Positions 1-10,411 of a stretch of DNA of 64,000 bases are shown here, one piece after another. Within the stretch, counting starts at the first letter, position 1. Every line of letters begins with the position of its first letter. The notes under the pieces were generated by a model. The model did not search any database. It had not been told where the DNA came from and saw nothing but the letters and a program-made list of their open reading frames with translations. Source of the DNA: an uncultured Sulfurimonas sp. (lineage in GTDB: Bacteria; Campylobacterota; Campylobacteria; Campylobacterales; Sulfurimonadaceae); NCBI RefSeq assembly GCF_963662755.1, contig NZ_OY759725.1, forward strand, positions 310,001-374,000. The letters are read 5' to 3'. Both the position numbers and the translations under genes were made by a program.

Positions 1-3000
1 TCGCCCATAGCCATTGTAGGAGCAGTATCATCACCTGTAACACCCACAAAAAATGACTTCATCATCGAACCCATTTGGTAAGCCATATCATCAATAGTGT
101 CATTTTCACCAGGAGTTATCTCAGCCATCATAGACATCATCATCGAGCCCATCATATCTGCCATTGTAGCTAGAGGAGAGCCATCAGCCATAAACGTATC
201 CATCATAACACTCATCATGTTTTCTAGTGTGTTTACTTCAACCCCACCCATGCTAAAGTTCATCTCTACTAGCATCTCTTCAGCCATATTCATCATAGAT
301 GTCATCATGTCGTTTATCATCATGGTGTCCATCATCTCATTCATCATCATCATGAAAGTATCAACTTCAAGACCCATACCATTGGCAAAACTATCCATCA
401 TGCTCATAAACTCTTCACTTACAAGCTCATCTATAGGTATATTCATGTTTTGACCCATCATCATCTTCATCATTGAGCTCATCATCTCAGTCATATCAAA
501 CTCAGATGCTTCCATGCTCTCAAGTGAGACGATAGGTAGTTGTTCCGTTGCAACATCAGTAAACGCAACTGCTGTACTCTCTACCACACCATCCATAGCA
601 CTTGTAAGAGAGTTAAAGTTTGCCATCATCTCCTCAAATGCTTCATCACCCATAGATGCACGTAAAAAGTCTGCTTCTGCTGTGATGCTATCCATAACTT
701 CTAGTGTGTTTATTTGAGTGGTTAAAAATGTATCACTCAAAATAACCTGAGTATCTACAATCTTATCTGCCATGTCGTTTATTCTATCAGCCATAAGCCC
801 TATATCATCAGAAAGGCGAAGCATGGTATCAAGATAGAGTGGAGATTGTTCTATCAATGCTTGGAGAGTTCCATTTGCACTATCAAACATTGCAGCCATC
901 AAGTCCATGTTGCCATTGATGCCCTTTACAACTGTGTTCATAAGCTCAGTTGTAGGGTCTATCATAGTTAACATACTTGAAGTCATATCCTCAGACAAAC
1001 TATGCATCATATCGTTCATAACATTTGTAAACTCTGTCATTGGCGTTTCATCGTTTGCAGTCATAGAACTCATAAATGAGCCCATCATGCTCCCCATCAT
1101 CTCACCCATTGCTGCACTTGGCTCTTCACTTGAACCAGTCACACCAATCATAAACTCACGCATCATCTCACCCATATTTTGAGCAAATACCTCTGGAGTC
1201 TCATCGCCACTTATCTCAGTCATACCCTCCATAAAAGACATCATCATAGAACCCATAGTTTGACCCATCATATCAAACATAGAATCACTCTCTTGCATCT
1301 GTTCTTGGAAATTACTCATTGTATCTTGCTCAATTCTATATTCAATACCACCCATTGAGCTTTCTATTTTTCCAAGATTACTCATCATAGTTGCAAAGCT
1401 ATCGCCTAAAAGTGCTTCATACTCAGGTGCATTAGCTTCAAGCATCGCCATTAGTTCAAGAACATTTGCCTGAGTTAGTTCATAGTTCGTACTTTGAAGT
1501 TCAATGGTATCTACTATTTTATCTGCCATATCATCTATGCGATCAGCCATAAGACCGATATCATCACTTAGCCTAAGAATAGTCTCCATATATGCAGGAC
1601 TTTGCTCTATCATCGCTTGCATCGTACCATTGGCAGTATCAAACATAGATGCTATAAACTCCATATTTGCATCTATACCTATTAAAAATGTATTCATCAT
1701 ATCTGCCATAGGAGTCATAACAATGGCCGCACTCTCACTCATATCTGTCATCATTGAGCCCATCATATTGCTCATAGAATTAGCAAAACTCTCCATTGCA
1801 TTTTCACTATCACCAGTTACAGAGACCATAAATGAGCCCATCATTGAACCCATCATATCACCCATTGCAGCAGCACTATCTTCTTCTACACCAGTAACAC
1901 CAACCATAAACTGATTCATCATCTCGCCCATAGTTCTTGCAAACTCTGTTGCTGATTCTGTTCCATCAGTTCCGGTCATTCCCTCCATAAAAGAGAGCAT
2001 CATAGAACCCATAGTATGAACCATTGCGTCCATTGGTGTATCACCAGATGCAAATACATCATCAAAACTACCCATCATTGAACTCATCATATACGAAAAT
2101 GAATCCATTGGCATTGCACTCATAGAACCACTCATCATAGACATCATAGAGTCACTCATATCCATCATAGAAGATGTCATACCACTACTCATCATAGAGT
2201 CCATCATGCCAGACATCATGACGCTAAACTCATCCATAGGCATATCTTCACCCATTCCACCCATGAAATTTTCCATCATATCCATAAACGGAGCAATCAT
2301 ATCTGGGTTCATAGAATCAGTAGAAGTCATACCTGAACCCATAAACATTCCCATCATAGACTCCATCATAGAGCTCATATCCATCACAGATGCATCTCCA
2401 CCAGAAAGTGAAAACATAGGAAGAGAGTTCATGCTCATACCGCTGTTTTGAATCATAGAAGTAGCATTTATAAGCTCTGCTAGGTTCATATTCTCAGCAT
2501 TTGGGATTGTATAACCCACAAGAAGTTGTGAGCCATTGAGCATCTCACTTATATCCATAGAGCCATCTTCTAGTTCCAAATCAGCCTCATCTACTTTAAC
2601 AAGTGAGCCATCTTCCATCTGCATATAAAGCGCAGATGCAAAGATATCATCAACTGATACATCAGCTTTAGAAGATAAATTATCCATAGAATCTTTAGCA
2701 GAGAAAAGATTGTCCATCATAGCATTAAAACTATCTGCACCCAACTCCTCTACAAAACGTGCCTCATCAGCCATTAGCATCTCTATTAGTTTTAGAGTAT
2801 TGTCTTGAGTAGCAAGAAAGTTTTCACTTTGAATAACTTGAGTCTCCATAATTCTATCAGCCATCTCATTGATTCTATCAGCCATCTCACCAATATCATC
2901 AGATAGAGCAAGAATAGTTGTCATATACTCAGGACTTTGCTCGATTAAAGAGAGTGCTGTGTCATTAGCAGTGTTAAACATAGACTCTATAAAAACCATA

Positions 3001-6000
3001 TTTCCATCCATGCCATTTATGAAAGTGTTAAGCATACTATCCATCGGTGTCATAACCGTAGCAACGCTTGTTGCCATGTCATTCATAAACGTACCCATCA
3101 TGTTGCTCATAGTAGTTGTAAAGCTATCTAGTGGAGCGTCATGGTCACCTGTCATTCCTGCCATCATTCCAGACATCATAGAACCCATCATAGAACCCAT
3201 CTCAGATGCTGGGTCTTCATTCCCTCCAGTTACTCCTACCATGAACTGATTTATCATCTCTCCCATAGTAAGAGCAAACTCTTGCGGTGGAGCTTCGCTG
3301 TCGTTTCCTGTCATACCATTCATAAACTCATACATCATAGAGCCCATAGTGTTTGCCATGTTGTCCATTGGATTACCATCAAGTAAAATCTCTTTAGTAA
3401 AGGTATCCATCAAAGTTCCTGCCATAGAACCAAAAGAATCAATAGGCATTGCACTCATAGATGTGCTCATCATATCCATCATAGATGCACTCATTCCAGC
3501 CATGCTATCCATCATATCTGAGTTGTTCATCATGCCCATCATAGTTTCCATCATGCCCGACATCATAGGCATCATAGAATCCATGTTCATACCGCCCATA
3601 AAACTACCCATCATATCCATAAATGGGTCCATCATGTTTTGCATCGAGTCCATATCCATAGCGCTTGAAGAGTCAGCATCTGAGAGCTGTGAACCCAAGA
3701 ACATTCCCATCATAGTGTTCATCATAGAACTCATCTCATTGATAGATATCATACTTCCATCATCGGTTGGAATCATAGGAAGGTCTTGGAGGCTTAAAGT
3801 ACCGCCATCTATCAATGTTGTAAGCTCAAGCAAAGAGCCTATATTCATAATCTCTGCATTTGGAATTGTGTAACCTACAAGCATAGTGTTACCACTTAGC
3901 ATCTGTGAGATATCTACACTGCTTCCATCTTCATTTAGTAAATCACTCTCCAATACTTGAGAAATCTCACCGCTCATATCTTGAACAAAAAGATTAGATG
4001 GGAAGACTTCACCCATAGACGTAAAAGAACCTAAGATATCCGCAGAACCTTGAAGATTTTCCATCATAGATGCAAAACCATCAGCACCCATCATCTCACT
4101 AAGCATAGATTCTTGTGAAGTAAGCATCTCTATTAGTTCAAGTGCATTATCTTGAGTCGCTAAGAAGTTAGAACTTTGTATAACTTGAGTATCTACGATA
4201 TTATCAGCCATATCTCCGATTCTATCAGCCATAAGACCTATATCATCAGAAAGACGAAGAATAGTTTCCATGTAAAGTGGACTTTGCTCTATCATCAGAC
4301 CTGCTGTATCATTAGCCTGCTCAAACATAGATGCAATGATTGCCATATTAGCATCCATTCCACTCATCATAGTGTTCATCATATCTGTCATTGGGTCCAT
4401 AACAGTTACCATGGAGTTAGACATATTTGTCATAAAGCTACCCATCATATCACTCATAGAAGTTGTAAAACTCTCTAGTGGAGCATCTGAGTTTCCTGTC
4501 ATACCTGCCATCATTGAGCCCATCATGCTACCCATCATATCGCCCATCGCCTGAGCTGGGTCTTCATTACCGCCAGTTAAACCAACCATAAATTGGTTTA
4601 TCATCTCACCCATTGTAAGAGCGAACTCTTGAGCTGGTTGCTCGCTCTCATTTCCAGTCATACCGTTCATAAACTCATACATCATTGAGCCCATAGTATT
4701 TGCCATGTTCTCAAAAGGGTCTTCGCTAGATGTAAATTCCTCTGTAAAAGTATCCATCATTACACCCATCATCTCACCAAAGGCTTCTATTGGCATCGCA
4801 CTCATAGATGTAGACATCATCTCCATCATGGTATCCATCATTCCTGCCATGGAGTCCATCATGCCAGAACTCATCATAGATTCCATCATGCCTTGCATCA
4901 TAGTATTGAACTCTTCCATAGGCATATCCATGTTGGACATAAATGAGTTCATCATATTCATAAATGGTTCCATCATCTCAGGATTCATCATATCTGTTGG
5001 CATCAGAGCTTGCATTGCAGATGGATCCATCATAGCATCCATAGAGATTGTATCTCCAGATGCATTTTGAGCACCAAGGAACATTCCCATCATTGAGTTC
5101 ATCATTGCACTCATATCTGCGATAGAGCTATCATTTCCACTTTCACCAAGACTAAACATTGGTAGGTTTTCCATCGAAAAACCATCTTCTATAATAGAAG
5201 TGTAGTTCATCATATCGCCAAGAGTCATATTTGGAGTATTTTGAATTGTGTATCCAACTAAAAGCTCAGAGCCATTTAAAAACTCTTCAATACTTACTGA
5301 ATTTTGCATAGCATCCATCAACTCAGCTTCACTAATCTGACTCATAACACCATCTGCATCTACAACATAAAGCATACTAGCCATATCTTGCAACATACTT
5401 TGAGGTTCTTGCATAAGTGTACCCAACATATCCGCAGAACCTTGAAGATTTTCCATCATAGATGCGAAAGATTCAGCTCCCATCATATCCGTAAGCATTG
5501 ATTCTTGTGAAGTAAGCATCTCTATAAGTTCTAAAGTATTATCTTGAGTTGTAAGGAAGTTTGAGCTTTGTATAACTTGAGTATCTACGATATTATCAGC
5601 CATATCTCCGATTCTATCAGCCATAAGACCTATATCATCACTAAGGCGCAAGATAGTTTCCATATAGAGTGGACTCTGCTCTATCATAAGTCCTGCTGTA
5701 TCATTAGCCTGCTCGAAAATAGATGTAATGATTGCCATATTAGCATCCATACCGCTCATCATAGTATTCATCATATCAGTCATTGGGTCCATAACAGTTA
5801 CCATGGAGTTAGACATATTTGTCATAAAGCTACCCATCATATCACTCATAGAAGTTGTAAAACTCTCTAGTGGAGCTTCACTATTTCCTGTCATACCTGC
5901 CATCATTGAGCCCATCATGCTACCCATCATATCGCCCATCGCCTGAGCTGGGTCTTCATTACCGCCAGTTAGTCCAACCATAAATTGGTTTACCATCTCA

Positions 6001-9000
6001 CCCATAGTAAGAGCGAACTCTTGAGCTGGTTGCTCGCTCTCATTTCCAGTCATACCGTTCATAAACTCATACATCATTGAGCCCATAGTATTTGCCATGT
6101 TCTCAAATGGGTCTTCGCTAGATGTAAATTCCTCTGTAAAAGTGTCCATCATTACACCCATCATATCACCAAACTGAGCAATAGGCATCGCACTCATAGA
6201 TGTAGACATCATCTCCATCATGGTATCCATCATTCCTGCCATACTATCCATCATGCCAGTATCTAGCATAGAGTTCATCATCTCACTCATCATTGGCATC
6301 ATGGCATCCATATCCATACCACTCATAAAGCTTTCCATCATACCCATAAATGGCTCAACCATGTTTTGCATCATTTCTGGATTTATCATAGAACCCATCA
6401 TATTTTGCATGGCATCCATATCTAGCGGAGTTCCATCTTCAGAGATAAACTGACCACCCATAAACATACCCATCATTGAGTTCATCATTGCACTCATATC
6501 TTCAACAGATATCATACCGCCATCAGTAGGAATCATAGGCAACTCTTGCATAGAAAATGTAGAACTCTCCATCATAGTTGTCATCTCAAGAAGGTTTCCA
6601 AGAGTCATTTGTGAAGTAGTAGGAATTGTATAAGCAGCTAATATATTTTCACCATTTAAAAACGATGAAATATCCACAGATGTTCCATCTTCACTGAAAA
6701 AGTTCTCTTCACTTATAGCTGCAAGTTCACCATCAGAGTTTTGAGTAAACAAGTTACTTGGAAAAACTTTACCCATATCAGACAGAGCTGTCATAGAAGT
6801 AGTTACTGAGCCTATATTTGATAGCATCTGAGCAAAAGCTTCACTACCCATAGCTTCTTCTATGCTAGCTTGATTTTGAGTTAGCATCTCTATAAGTTCA
6901 CTTGCATTTTGCTGAGTTAGTAAAAAGTTAGAACTCATAACTACTTGCGTATCTACAATAGAATCACCAAAGTTATTTATCTCATCTGCCATAGCCCCTA
7001 TTTGGTCTGACATTCCAAGCATCATAGTCATAAGCTGAGGACTCATCTCTATCATATTTTGGGCATCTTCATTCATAGATTCAAACATCATATAAAACAT
7101 TTCCATGCTTCCATTTACACCACTCATCATAGTGTTTAGCATCTGTGTCATTGGGTCTAACATCGTTTGGGCACTATTAGCCATCTCAGACATAAAGTTA
7201 TTCATCATATCATTCATGATATTACTAAAGCTATCTATTGCATTTTGTCCTTCACCAAGACTCATACCAGTCATTCCAGACATCATAGCACTCATCATTG
7301 AGCCCATCATATCACCCATAGCCCCAGCGGGATCTTCATTTCCGCCCGTCATACTGACCATAAACTGATTTACCATCTCACCCATAGACAGAGCAAAATC
7401 TTGCGCAGGAGTTTCGCTCTCGCCTCCAGTCATACCGTTCATAAACTCATACATCATAGCACCCATAGTGTTTGACATATCTACCATTGGGTCATCACTC
7501 GATAACATCTCAGATGTGAAAGTTTGCATCATCATGCTCATCATAGAGGAGAACTCTTCTAGTGGCATCGCACTCATGCTCTCTTGCATCATGTTCATCA
7601 TAGCTTCAGGCATCTCTATCATCATATCCGTAGAGCCACTCATCATACTCATCATCTCTTGCATCATGCCCATTAACTCATCTGTTGGCATATCCATACC
7701 ACCCATAAAGTTTTCCATCATAGACATAAATGCTTCACTAGTATTTTCATCGCCCATATTTGTAAACATAGACATCATTTGAGTTAGCATACCACTCATA
7801 TCTAGCATTGAAGCATCACCGCTATCGAGTGTAAAAATTGGAAGTTGTCCAAGAGTAAGAAGTTCATTTTGTGTAAGTGTTGTTAAGTTCATAATATCTG
7901 ATACGCTCATCATACCAGCAGATGGAATTGTATATCCAACTAAAAGTTGTGTGCCACCTAAAAACTCTGTAATATCAACACTCATAGAATCAGCACTTAA
8001 CAAGTCCGTCTCTCTAACATTTACAAGTGAGCCATCTGGCATCTCTACATAGAGGTTGCTTGGTAAAATATCTTCAAGACTAGGAAGTGCATCTGAGGCT
8101 ACTTGCATCCCAGCAATTATAGCTTCAAAGTCGCCCATGCCACTTAGCATCTCTTGCATTCCTGCCATATCGCCCATAAACTCATTCATCATATCGCTAA
8201 GCATAGTGCTAAAACTGTTCATAGAAAGAATTGCACCACTATTCATGGTGTTCATCATTGAAGCCATCATTTCGCCCATCATAGTGCCTATTGCACTTGA
8301 AGGGTCTTGTGCACCACCACTCATACTTATCATAATCTGATTTACCATCTGACCCATACTAGAGCCAAACTCTGCTATGGCATTTTCATCAGTTGTTCCG
8401 TTCATATCTGCCATAAACGTTAGCATCATTGTACCCATAGCACTTGCCATATCTTCTAGTGGATTTTGGCTATTTGCTAGTGTTTGAGGGAAACTCTCCA
8501 TCATCTGAGTCATCATTGCTGAGAAAGACTCCATAGGAATCATGCTCATACTACCAAGCATCATCTCCATCATAGCTTCGCTCATCGCAGATGCATCTGC
8601 CATCATAGACTCATCGCCCATGATATCCATCATTCCCTGCATCATACTCATAAACTCATCTACGGGCATATCATTCATACCACCCATAAAGTTTTCCATC
8701 ATAGACATAAATGAGTTCATCATATCCTCATTCATATCAGAACCCATAAACATGCTCATCATACCACTCATCATAGAGTTGATATCAACCATAGATGACA
8801 TATCTGAACCTAATGGAATTAAAGGAAGTTCTTGGATGCTAAACATTTCAGGATGTAAAATAGTTGTAAAATCTATCAAATCACTAAGTGTCATTGTTTG
8901 AGAATTATCAATAGTATATGCTATAAGTATGGTGTCATTATTTAAAAATTCAGATATGTTTACTGAGTTTGCATCTGATTCTAAGAGATCTTTTTCTGAT

Positions 9001-9485
9001 ATATTTACTAAATTTGATTCACTATCTTTTACATACAAATTAGTCGTTTTGTTAGCAACACCCTCACTCGCATAAGCTTGTGTTTTAAAATTTTTAGAAT
9101 CACTCTTGATATCAATATCTCTATAACGACGCAACTCTTCATTTATGTATGAAAAGACAGAGTTATTATCATTTTGATTTAAAAAGCTATATTTTTTATT
9201 TTTCGCTTTAGTCTCTTCGTCTTCATTTTCGCCATTGCCAATATTAAAGCTACTGTCTTTTTGTAAAAAGTTTGCTTTGATTGTTTCATGAGAAGAGAGC
9301 ATACTTTCATCTTTAGCTTCTGTATTTAAACTATCTACATCTACTTCACTCTCTTCATCATCTTCACTAACATTCTTCTTTAAGTCATCTATTTTTAACT
9401 TTTTAGCTTTACTTATACTTTTATCACTCTTTGTATCTATGTTTAAATCCAAACTATTTGTTTGTTTTTCATTTATTTCTAGCAT
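1..9485 (-). CDS. Giant methionine-rich tandem-repeat protein (3' end outside window)
   Basis: One open frame runs leftward from an ATG at 9485 off the window edge: 3161 full codons with no stop seen. A GAGGA ribosome site lies about 8 nt upstream (9492-9497). I do not recognise the family. Residues 1-140 are charged and lack a signal peptide. After that, linker domains of about 80-100 residues (core pattern DGSxV..DLL..D..SVDIxEFLxGxxLLVGYTIPNA) alternate with Met-rich blocks built from MMxxMM/MGxMM units rich in D, S, G and N; one 20-residue stretch holds 8 Met. Linkers lie near 9060-8800, 8070-7820, 6770-6530, 5390-5150, 4010-3770 and 2640-2400. Six helical elements of the type LSDDIGLMADRIxDMADxIVDTQ occur near 7015, 5640, 4250, 2910, 1580 and 820. 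I noticed no Cys or Trp. Composition is acidic. Possible roles (inference only): secreted or surface giant protein, Met-based metal binding, or oxidant sink. The real C-terminus, which could carry a secretion signal, is not visible. Confidence 0.85.
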   Translation of the reverse strand, partial: MLEINEKQTNSLDLNIDTKSDKSISKAKKLKIDDLKKNVSEDDEESEVDVDSLNTEAKDESMLSSHETIKANFLQKDSSFNIGNGENEDEETKAKNKKYSFLNQNDNNSVFSYINEELRRYRDIDIKSDSKNFKTQAYASEGVANKTTNLYVKDSESNLVNISEKDLLESDANSVNISEFLNNDTILIAYTIDNSQTMTLSDLIDFTTILHPEMFSIQELPLIPLGSDMSSMVDINSMMSGMMSMFMGSDMNEDMMNSFMSMMENFMGGMNDMPVDEFMSMMQGMMDIMGDESMMADASAMSEAMMEMMLGSMSMIPMESFSAMMTQMMESFPQTLANSQNPLEDMASAMGTMMLTFMADMNGTTDENAIAEFGSSMGQMVNQIMISMSGGAQDPSSAIGTMMGEMMASMMNTMNSGAILSMNSFSTMLSDMMNEFMGDMAGMQEMLSGMGDFEAIIAGMQVASDALPSLEDILPSNLYVEMPDGSLVNVRETDLLSADSMSVDITEFLGGTQLLVGYTIPSAGMMSVSDIMNLTTLTQNELLTLGQLPIFTLDSGDASMLDMSGMLTQMMSMFTNMGDENTSEAFMSMMENFMGGMDMPTDELMGMMQEMMSMMSGSTDMMIEMPEAMMNMMQESMSAMPLEEFSSMMSMMMQTFTSEMLSSDDPMVDMSNTMGAMMYEFMNGMTGGESETPAQDFALSMGEMVNQFMVSMTGGNEDPAGAMGDMMGSMMSAMMSGMTGMSLGEGQNAIDSFSNIMNDMMNNFMSEMANSAQTMLDPMTQMLNTMMSGVNGSMEMFYMMFESMNEDAQNMIEMSPQLMTMMLGMSDQIGAMADEINNFGDSIVDTQVVMSSNFLLTQQNASELIEMLTQNQASIEEAMGSEAFAQMLSNIGSVTTSMTALSDMGKVFPSNLFTQNSDGELAAISEENFFSEDGTSVDISSFLNGENILAAYTIPTTSQMTLGNLLEMTTMMESSTFSMQELPMIPTDGGMISVEDMSAMMNSMMGMFMGGQFISEDGTPLDMDAMQNMMGSMINPEMMQNMVEPFMGMMESFMSGMDMDAMMPMMSEMMNSMLDTGMMDSMAGMMDTMMEMMSTSMSAMPIAQFGDMMGVMMDTFTEEFTSSEDPFENMANTMGSMMYEFMNGMTGNESEQPAQEFALTMGEMVNQFMVGLTGGNEDPAQAMGDMMGSMMGSMMAGMTGNSEAPLESFTTSMSDMMGSFMTNMSNSMVTVMDPMTDMMNTMMSGMDANMAIITSIFEQANDTAGLMIEQSPLYMETILRLSDDIGLMADRIGDMADNIVDTQVIQSSNFLTTQDNTLELIEMLTSQESMLTDMMGAESFASMMENLQGSADMLGTLMQEPQSMLQDMASMLYVVDADGVMSQISEAELMDAMQNSVSIEEFLNGSELLVGYTIQNTPNMTLGDMMNYTSIIEDGFSMENLPMFSLGESGNDSSIADMSAMMNSMMGMFLGAQNASGDTISMDAMMDPSAMQALMPTDMMNPEMMEPFMNMMNSFMSNMDMPMEEFNTMMQGMMESMMSSGMMDSMAGMMDTMMEMMSTSMSAMPIEAFGEMMGVMMDTFTEEFTSSEDPFENMANTMGSMMYEFMNGMTGNESEQPAQEFALTMGEMINQFMVGLTGGNEDPAQAMGDMMGSMMGSMMAGMTGNSDAPLESFTTSMSDMMGSFMTNMSNSMVTVMDPMTDMMNTMMSGMDANMAIIASMFEQANDTAGLMIEQSPLYMETILRLSDDIGLMADRIGDMADNIVDTQVIQSSNFLATQDNALELIEMLTSQESMLSEMMGADGFASMMENLQGSADILGSFTSMGEVFPSNLFVQDMSGEISQVLESDLLNEDGSSVDISQMLSGNTMLVGYTIPNAEIMNIGSLLELTTLIDGGTLSLQDLPMIPTDDGSMISINEMSSMMNTMMGMFLGSQLSDADSSSAMDMDSMQNMMDPFMDMMGSFMGGMNMDSMMPMMSGMMETMMGMMNNSDMMDSMAGMSASMMDMMSTSMSAMPIDSFGSMAGTLMDTFTKEILLDGNPMDNMANTMGSMMYEFMNGMTGNDSEAPPQEFALTMGEMINQFMVGVTGGNEDPASEMGSMMGSMMSGMMAGMTGDHDAPLDSFTTTMSNMMGTFMNDMATSVATVMTPMDSMLNTFINGMDGNMVFIESMFNTANDTALSLIEQSPEYMTTILALSDDIGEMADRINEMADRIMETQVIQSENFLATQDNTLKLIEMLMADEARFVEELGADSFNAMMDNLFSAKDSMDNLSSKADVSVDDIFASALYMQMEDGSLVKVDEADLELEDGSMDISEMLNGSQLLVGYTIPNAENMNLAELINATSMIQNSGMSMNSLPMFSLSGGDASVMDMSSMMESMMGMFMGSGMTSTDSMNPDMIAPFMDMMENFMGGMGEDMPMDEFSVMMSGMMDSMMSSGMTSSMMDMSDSMMSMMSGSMSAMPMDSFSYMMSSMMGSFDDVFASGDTPMDAMVHTMGSMMLSFMEGMTGTDGTESATEFARTMGEMMNQFMVGVTGVEEDSAAAMGDMMGSMMGSFMVSVTGDSENAMESFANSMSNMMGSMMTDMSESAAIVMTPMADMMNTFLIGIDANMEFIASMFDTANGTMQAMIEQSPAYMETILRLSDDIGLMADRIDDMADKIVDTIELQSTNYELTQANVLELMAMLEANAPEYEALLGDSFATMMSNLGKIESSMGGIEYRIEQDTMSNFQEQMQESDSMFDMMGQTMGSMMMSFMEGMTEISGDETPEVFAQNMGEMMREFMIGVTGSSEEPSAAMGEMMGSMMGSFMSSMTANDETPMTEFTNVMNDMMHSLSEDMTSSMLTMIDPTTELMNTVVKGINGNMDLMAAMFDSANGTLQALIEQSPLYLDTMLRLSDDIGLMADRINDMADKIVDTQVILSDTFLTTQINTLEVMDSITAEADFLRASMGDEAFEEMMANFNSLTSAMDGVVESTAVAFTDVATEQLPIVSLESMEASEFDMTEMMSSMMKMMMGQNMNIPIDELVSEEFMSMMDSFANGMGLEVDTFMMMMNEMMDTMMINDMMTSMMNMAEEMLVEMNFSMGGVEVNTLENMMSVMMDTFMADGSPLATMADMMGSMMMSMMAEITPGENDTIDDMAYQMGSMMKSFFVGVTGDDTAPTMAMG
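4030..4870 (-). repeat. Long internal repeat, copy B, of the giant Met-rich gene
   Basis: This stretch matches 5422-6262 at a constant offset of 1392 nt (464 codons), nearly base for base in its centre (for example 4330-4720 against 5722-6112). The offset is a multiple of three, so the frame is kept. The other units of the gene are much more diverged, which points to a recent duplication or gene conversion here. Exact edges are approximate. Confidence 0.85.
5422..6262 (-). repeat. Long internal repeat, copy A, of the giant Met-rich gene
   Basis: Partner of 4030-4870. It includes the ADRI helical element, the Met-rich block and the stretch encoding SSEDPFENMANTMGSMMYEF. Differences are mostly single bases, with one short divergent patch near 6175-6190 (4783-4798 in the partner). 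Confidence 0.85.
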
Positions 9486-9813
9486 CAAAATTCCTCAAGA
9501 AGACATAATTTTATATAAGAATATATCATAAAAACACTTAAAAACATTTTCACATCTTTATAACAATAAATTATTTATCATAAATATAAAAATATTAAAT
9601 AAATTTATATCACAAAACTGTTATAAATAAATACTTTAGAGCTCATAAATATTAATTTCACACCAATCTAAGATAGATTCAAATGTAACAAAACTAAAAA
9701 TAATTTTATTAAAAAACCCTTTTTACAAATTTATCCCCAAAAGACTTGACTTTAGAAAACTATTTGCCTATAATTTCGCTCCAACAAACATAGTAAATAA
9801 GTTTGTTTAACAC
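9486..9813. other. AT-rich intergenic region between the giant gene and the tRNA cluster
   Basis: This 328-nt region has no coding frame that I can support. It holds the ribosome site of the giant gene (GAGGA, minus strand, 9492-9497), probably its promoter, and on the plus strand a very good sigma70-type promoter for the tRNAs. The middle part (9520-9720) is almost pure A/T. Confidence 0.6.
9746..9774 (+). promoter_or_regulatory. Sigma70-type promoter of the tRNA cluster
   Basis: TTGACT at 9746-9751 and TATAAT at 9769-9774 are separated by 17 nt, the optimal spacing. The tRNA-fMet gene starts 40 nt after the -10 box. A full -35 box is unusual in Campylobacterota and fits a strong stable-RNA promoter. 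Confidence 0.8.
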
Positions 9814-9890
<77 letters not shown>

Positions 9891-9910
9891 ATTCTTTCAC
9901 TTTTAAATGT

Positions 9911-9985
9911 TGGGGTATCGCCAAGCGGTAAGGCCGTGGCTTTTGGTGCCACTATTCGGGGGTTCGAATCCCTCTACCCCATCCA
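9911..9985 (+). tRNA. tRNA-Gln (TTG), copy 1
   Basis: The acceptor stem TGGGGTA pairs with TACCCCA, and CCA is encoded. The anticodon loop is TTTTGGT with anticodon TTG, reading CAA. The anticodon stem is GTGGC/GCCAC. It lies 20 nt after tRNA-fMet and is probably cotranscribed. Confidence 0.95.
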
Positions 9986-9996
9986 CACTTTATAAG

Positions 9997-10038
9997 CAAT
10001 AATTGATTTTAATTCAATCAATACTTATTGTTTTTTTT
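9997..10038 (+). terminator. Rho-independent terminator of tRNA pair 1
   Basis: An interrupted stem (CAATAA-TTGATT pairing with AATCAA-tac-TTATTG, with a 3-nt bulge) is followed at once by eight T residues (10031-10038). It lies 12 nt after tRNA-Gln and separates the two tRNA pairs. Confidence 0.75.
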
Positions 10039-10115
10039 GTTTAATCAAAGCAAAATTTAGTAAAACATACTAAAGTATGTGCACGAGATTTTAAATATGA
10101 ATAAACTAAAAATAT

Positions 10116-10192
<77 letters not shown>

Positions 10193-10304
10193 ATCAAATA
10201 TTTTTTAAACTATCAAAATTAATCACTTCTATTTGTTAAAAAGTTGAATAATTTTATAGAATTATAAGTTTTATATGATAAAATTCCGTCACATTTTTCG
10301 ATGT

Positions 10305-10379
10305 TGGGGTATCGCCAAGCGGTAAGGCCGCGGCTTTTGGTGCCGCTATTCGGGGGTTCGAATCCCTCTACCCCATCCA
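10305..10379 (+). tRNA. tRNA-Gln (TTG), copy 2
   Basis: Same as copy 1 except for two bases in the anticodon stem, which is GCGGC/GCCGC here and GTGGC/GCCAC in copy 1. The change is compensatory (a T-A pair became C-G), so both copies fold. A TATGAT -10-like box lies about 30 nt upstream (10274-10279), which suggests it may have its own promoter. Confidence 0.95.
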
Positions 10380-10411
10380 CTTTTTTCTACAATTTCAAAA
10401 AAAGATTTACC

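Noticed and set aside
97..8901. Many plus-strand ORFs of 70-170 residues, some His- or Ile/Pro-rich (HHRTHHRTH; SIIEPIMLPIISPI).
   Set aside because: They are antisense readings of the repeated Met codons (CAT) of the giant minus-strand gene and have no ribosome sites.
1..9000. Array of short repeated cccatcat-type units that resembles a satellite or CRISPR array.
   Set aside because: The units are not evenly spaced, there are no unique spacers, and they are codons of an open reading frame.
9486..9813. A hidden RNA gene or origin in the AT-rich region.
   Set aside because: I saw no stable structure or DnaA-box cluster, only promoters.
10065..10080. ACATACT-aa-AGTATGT inverted repeat before tRNA-fMet copy 2.
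   Set aside because: It is short, with a 2-nt loop, and no binding protein or promoter position can be tied to it.
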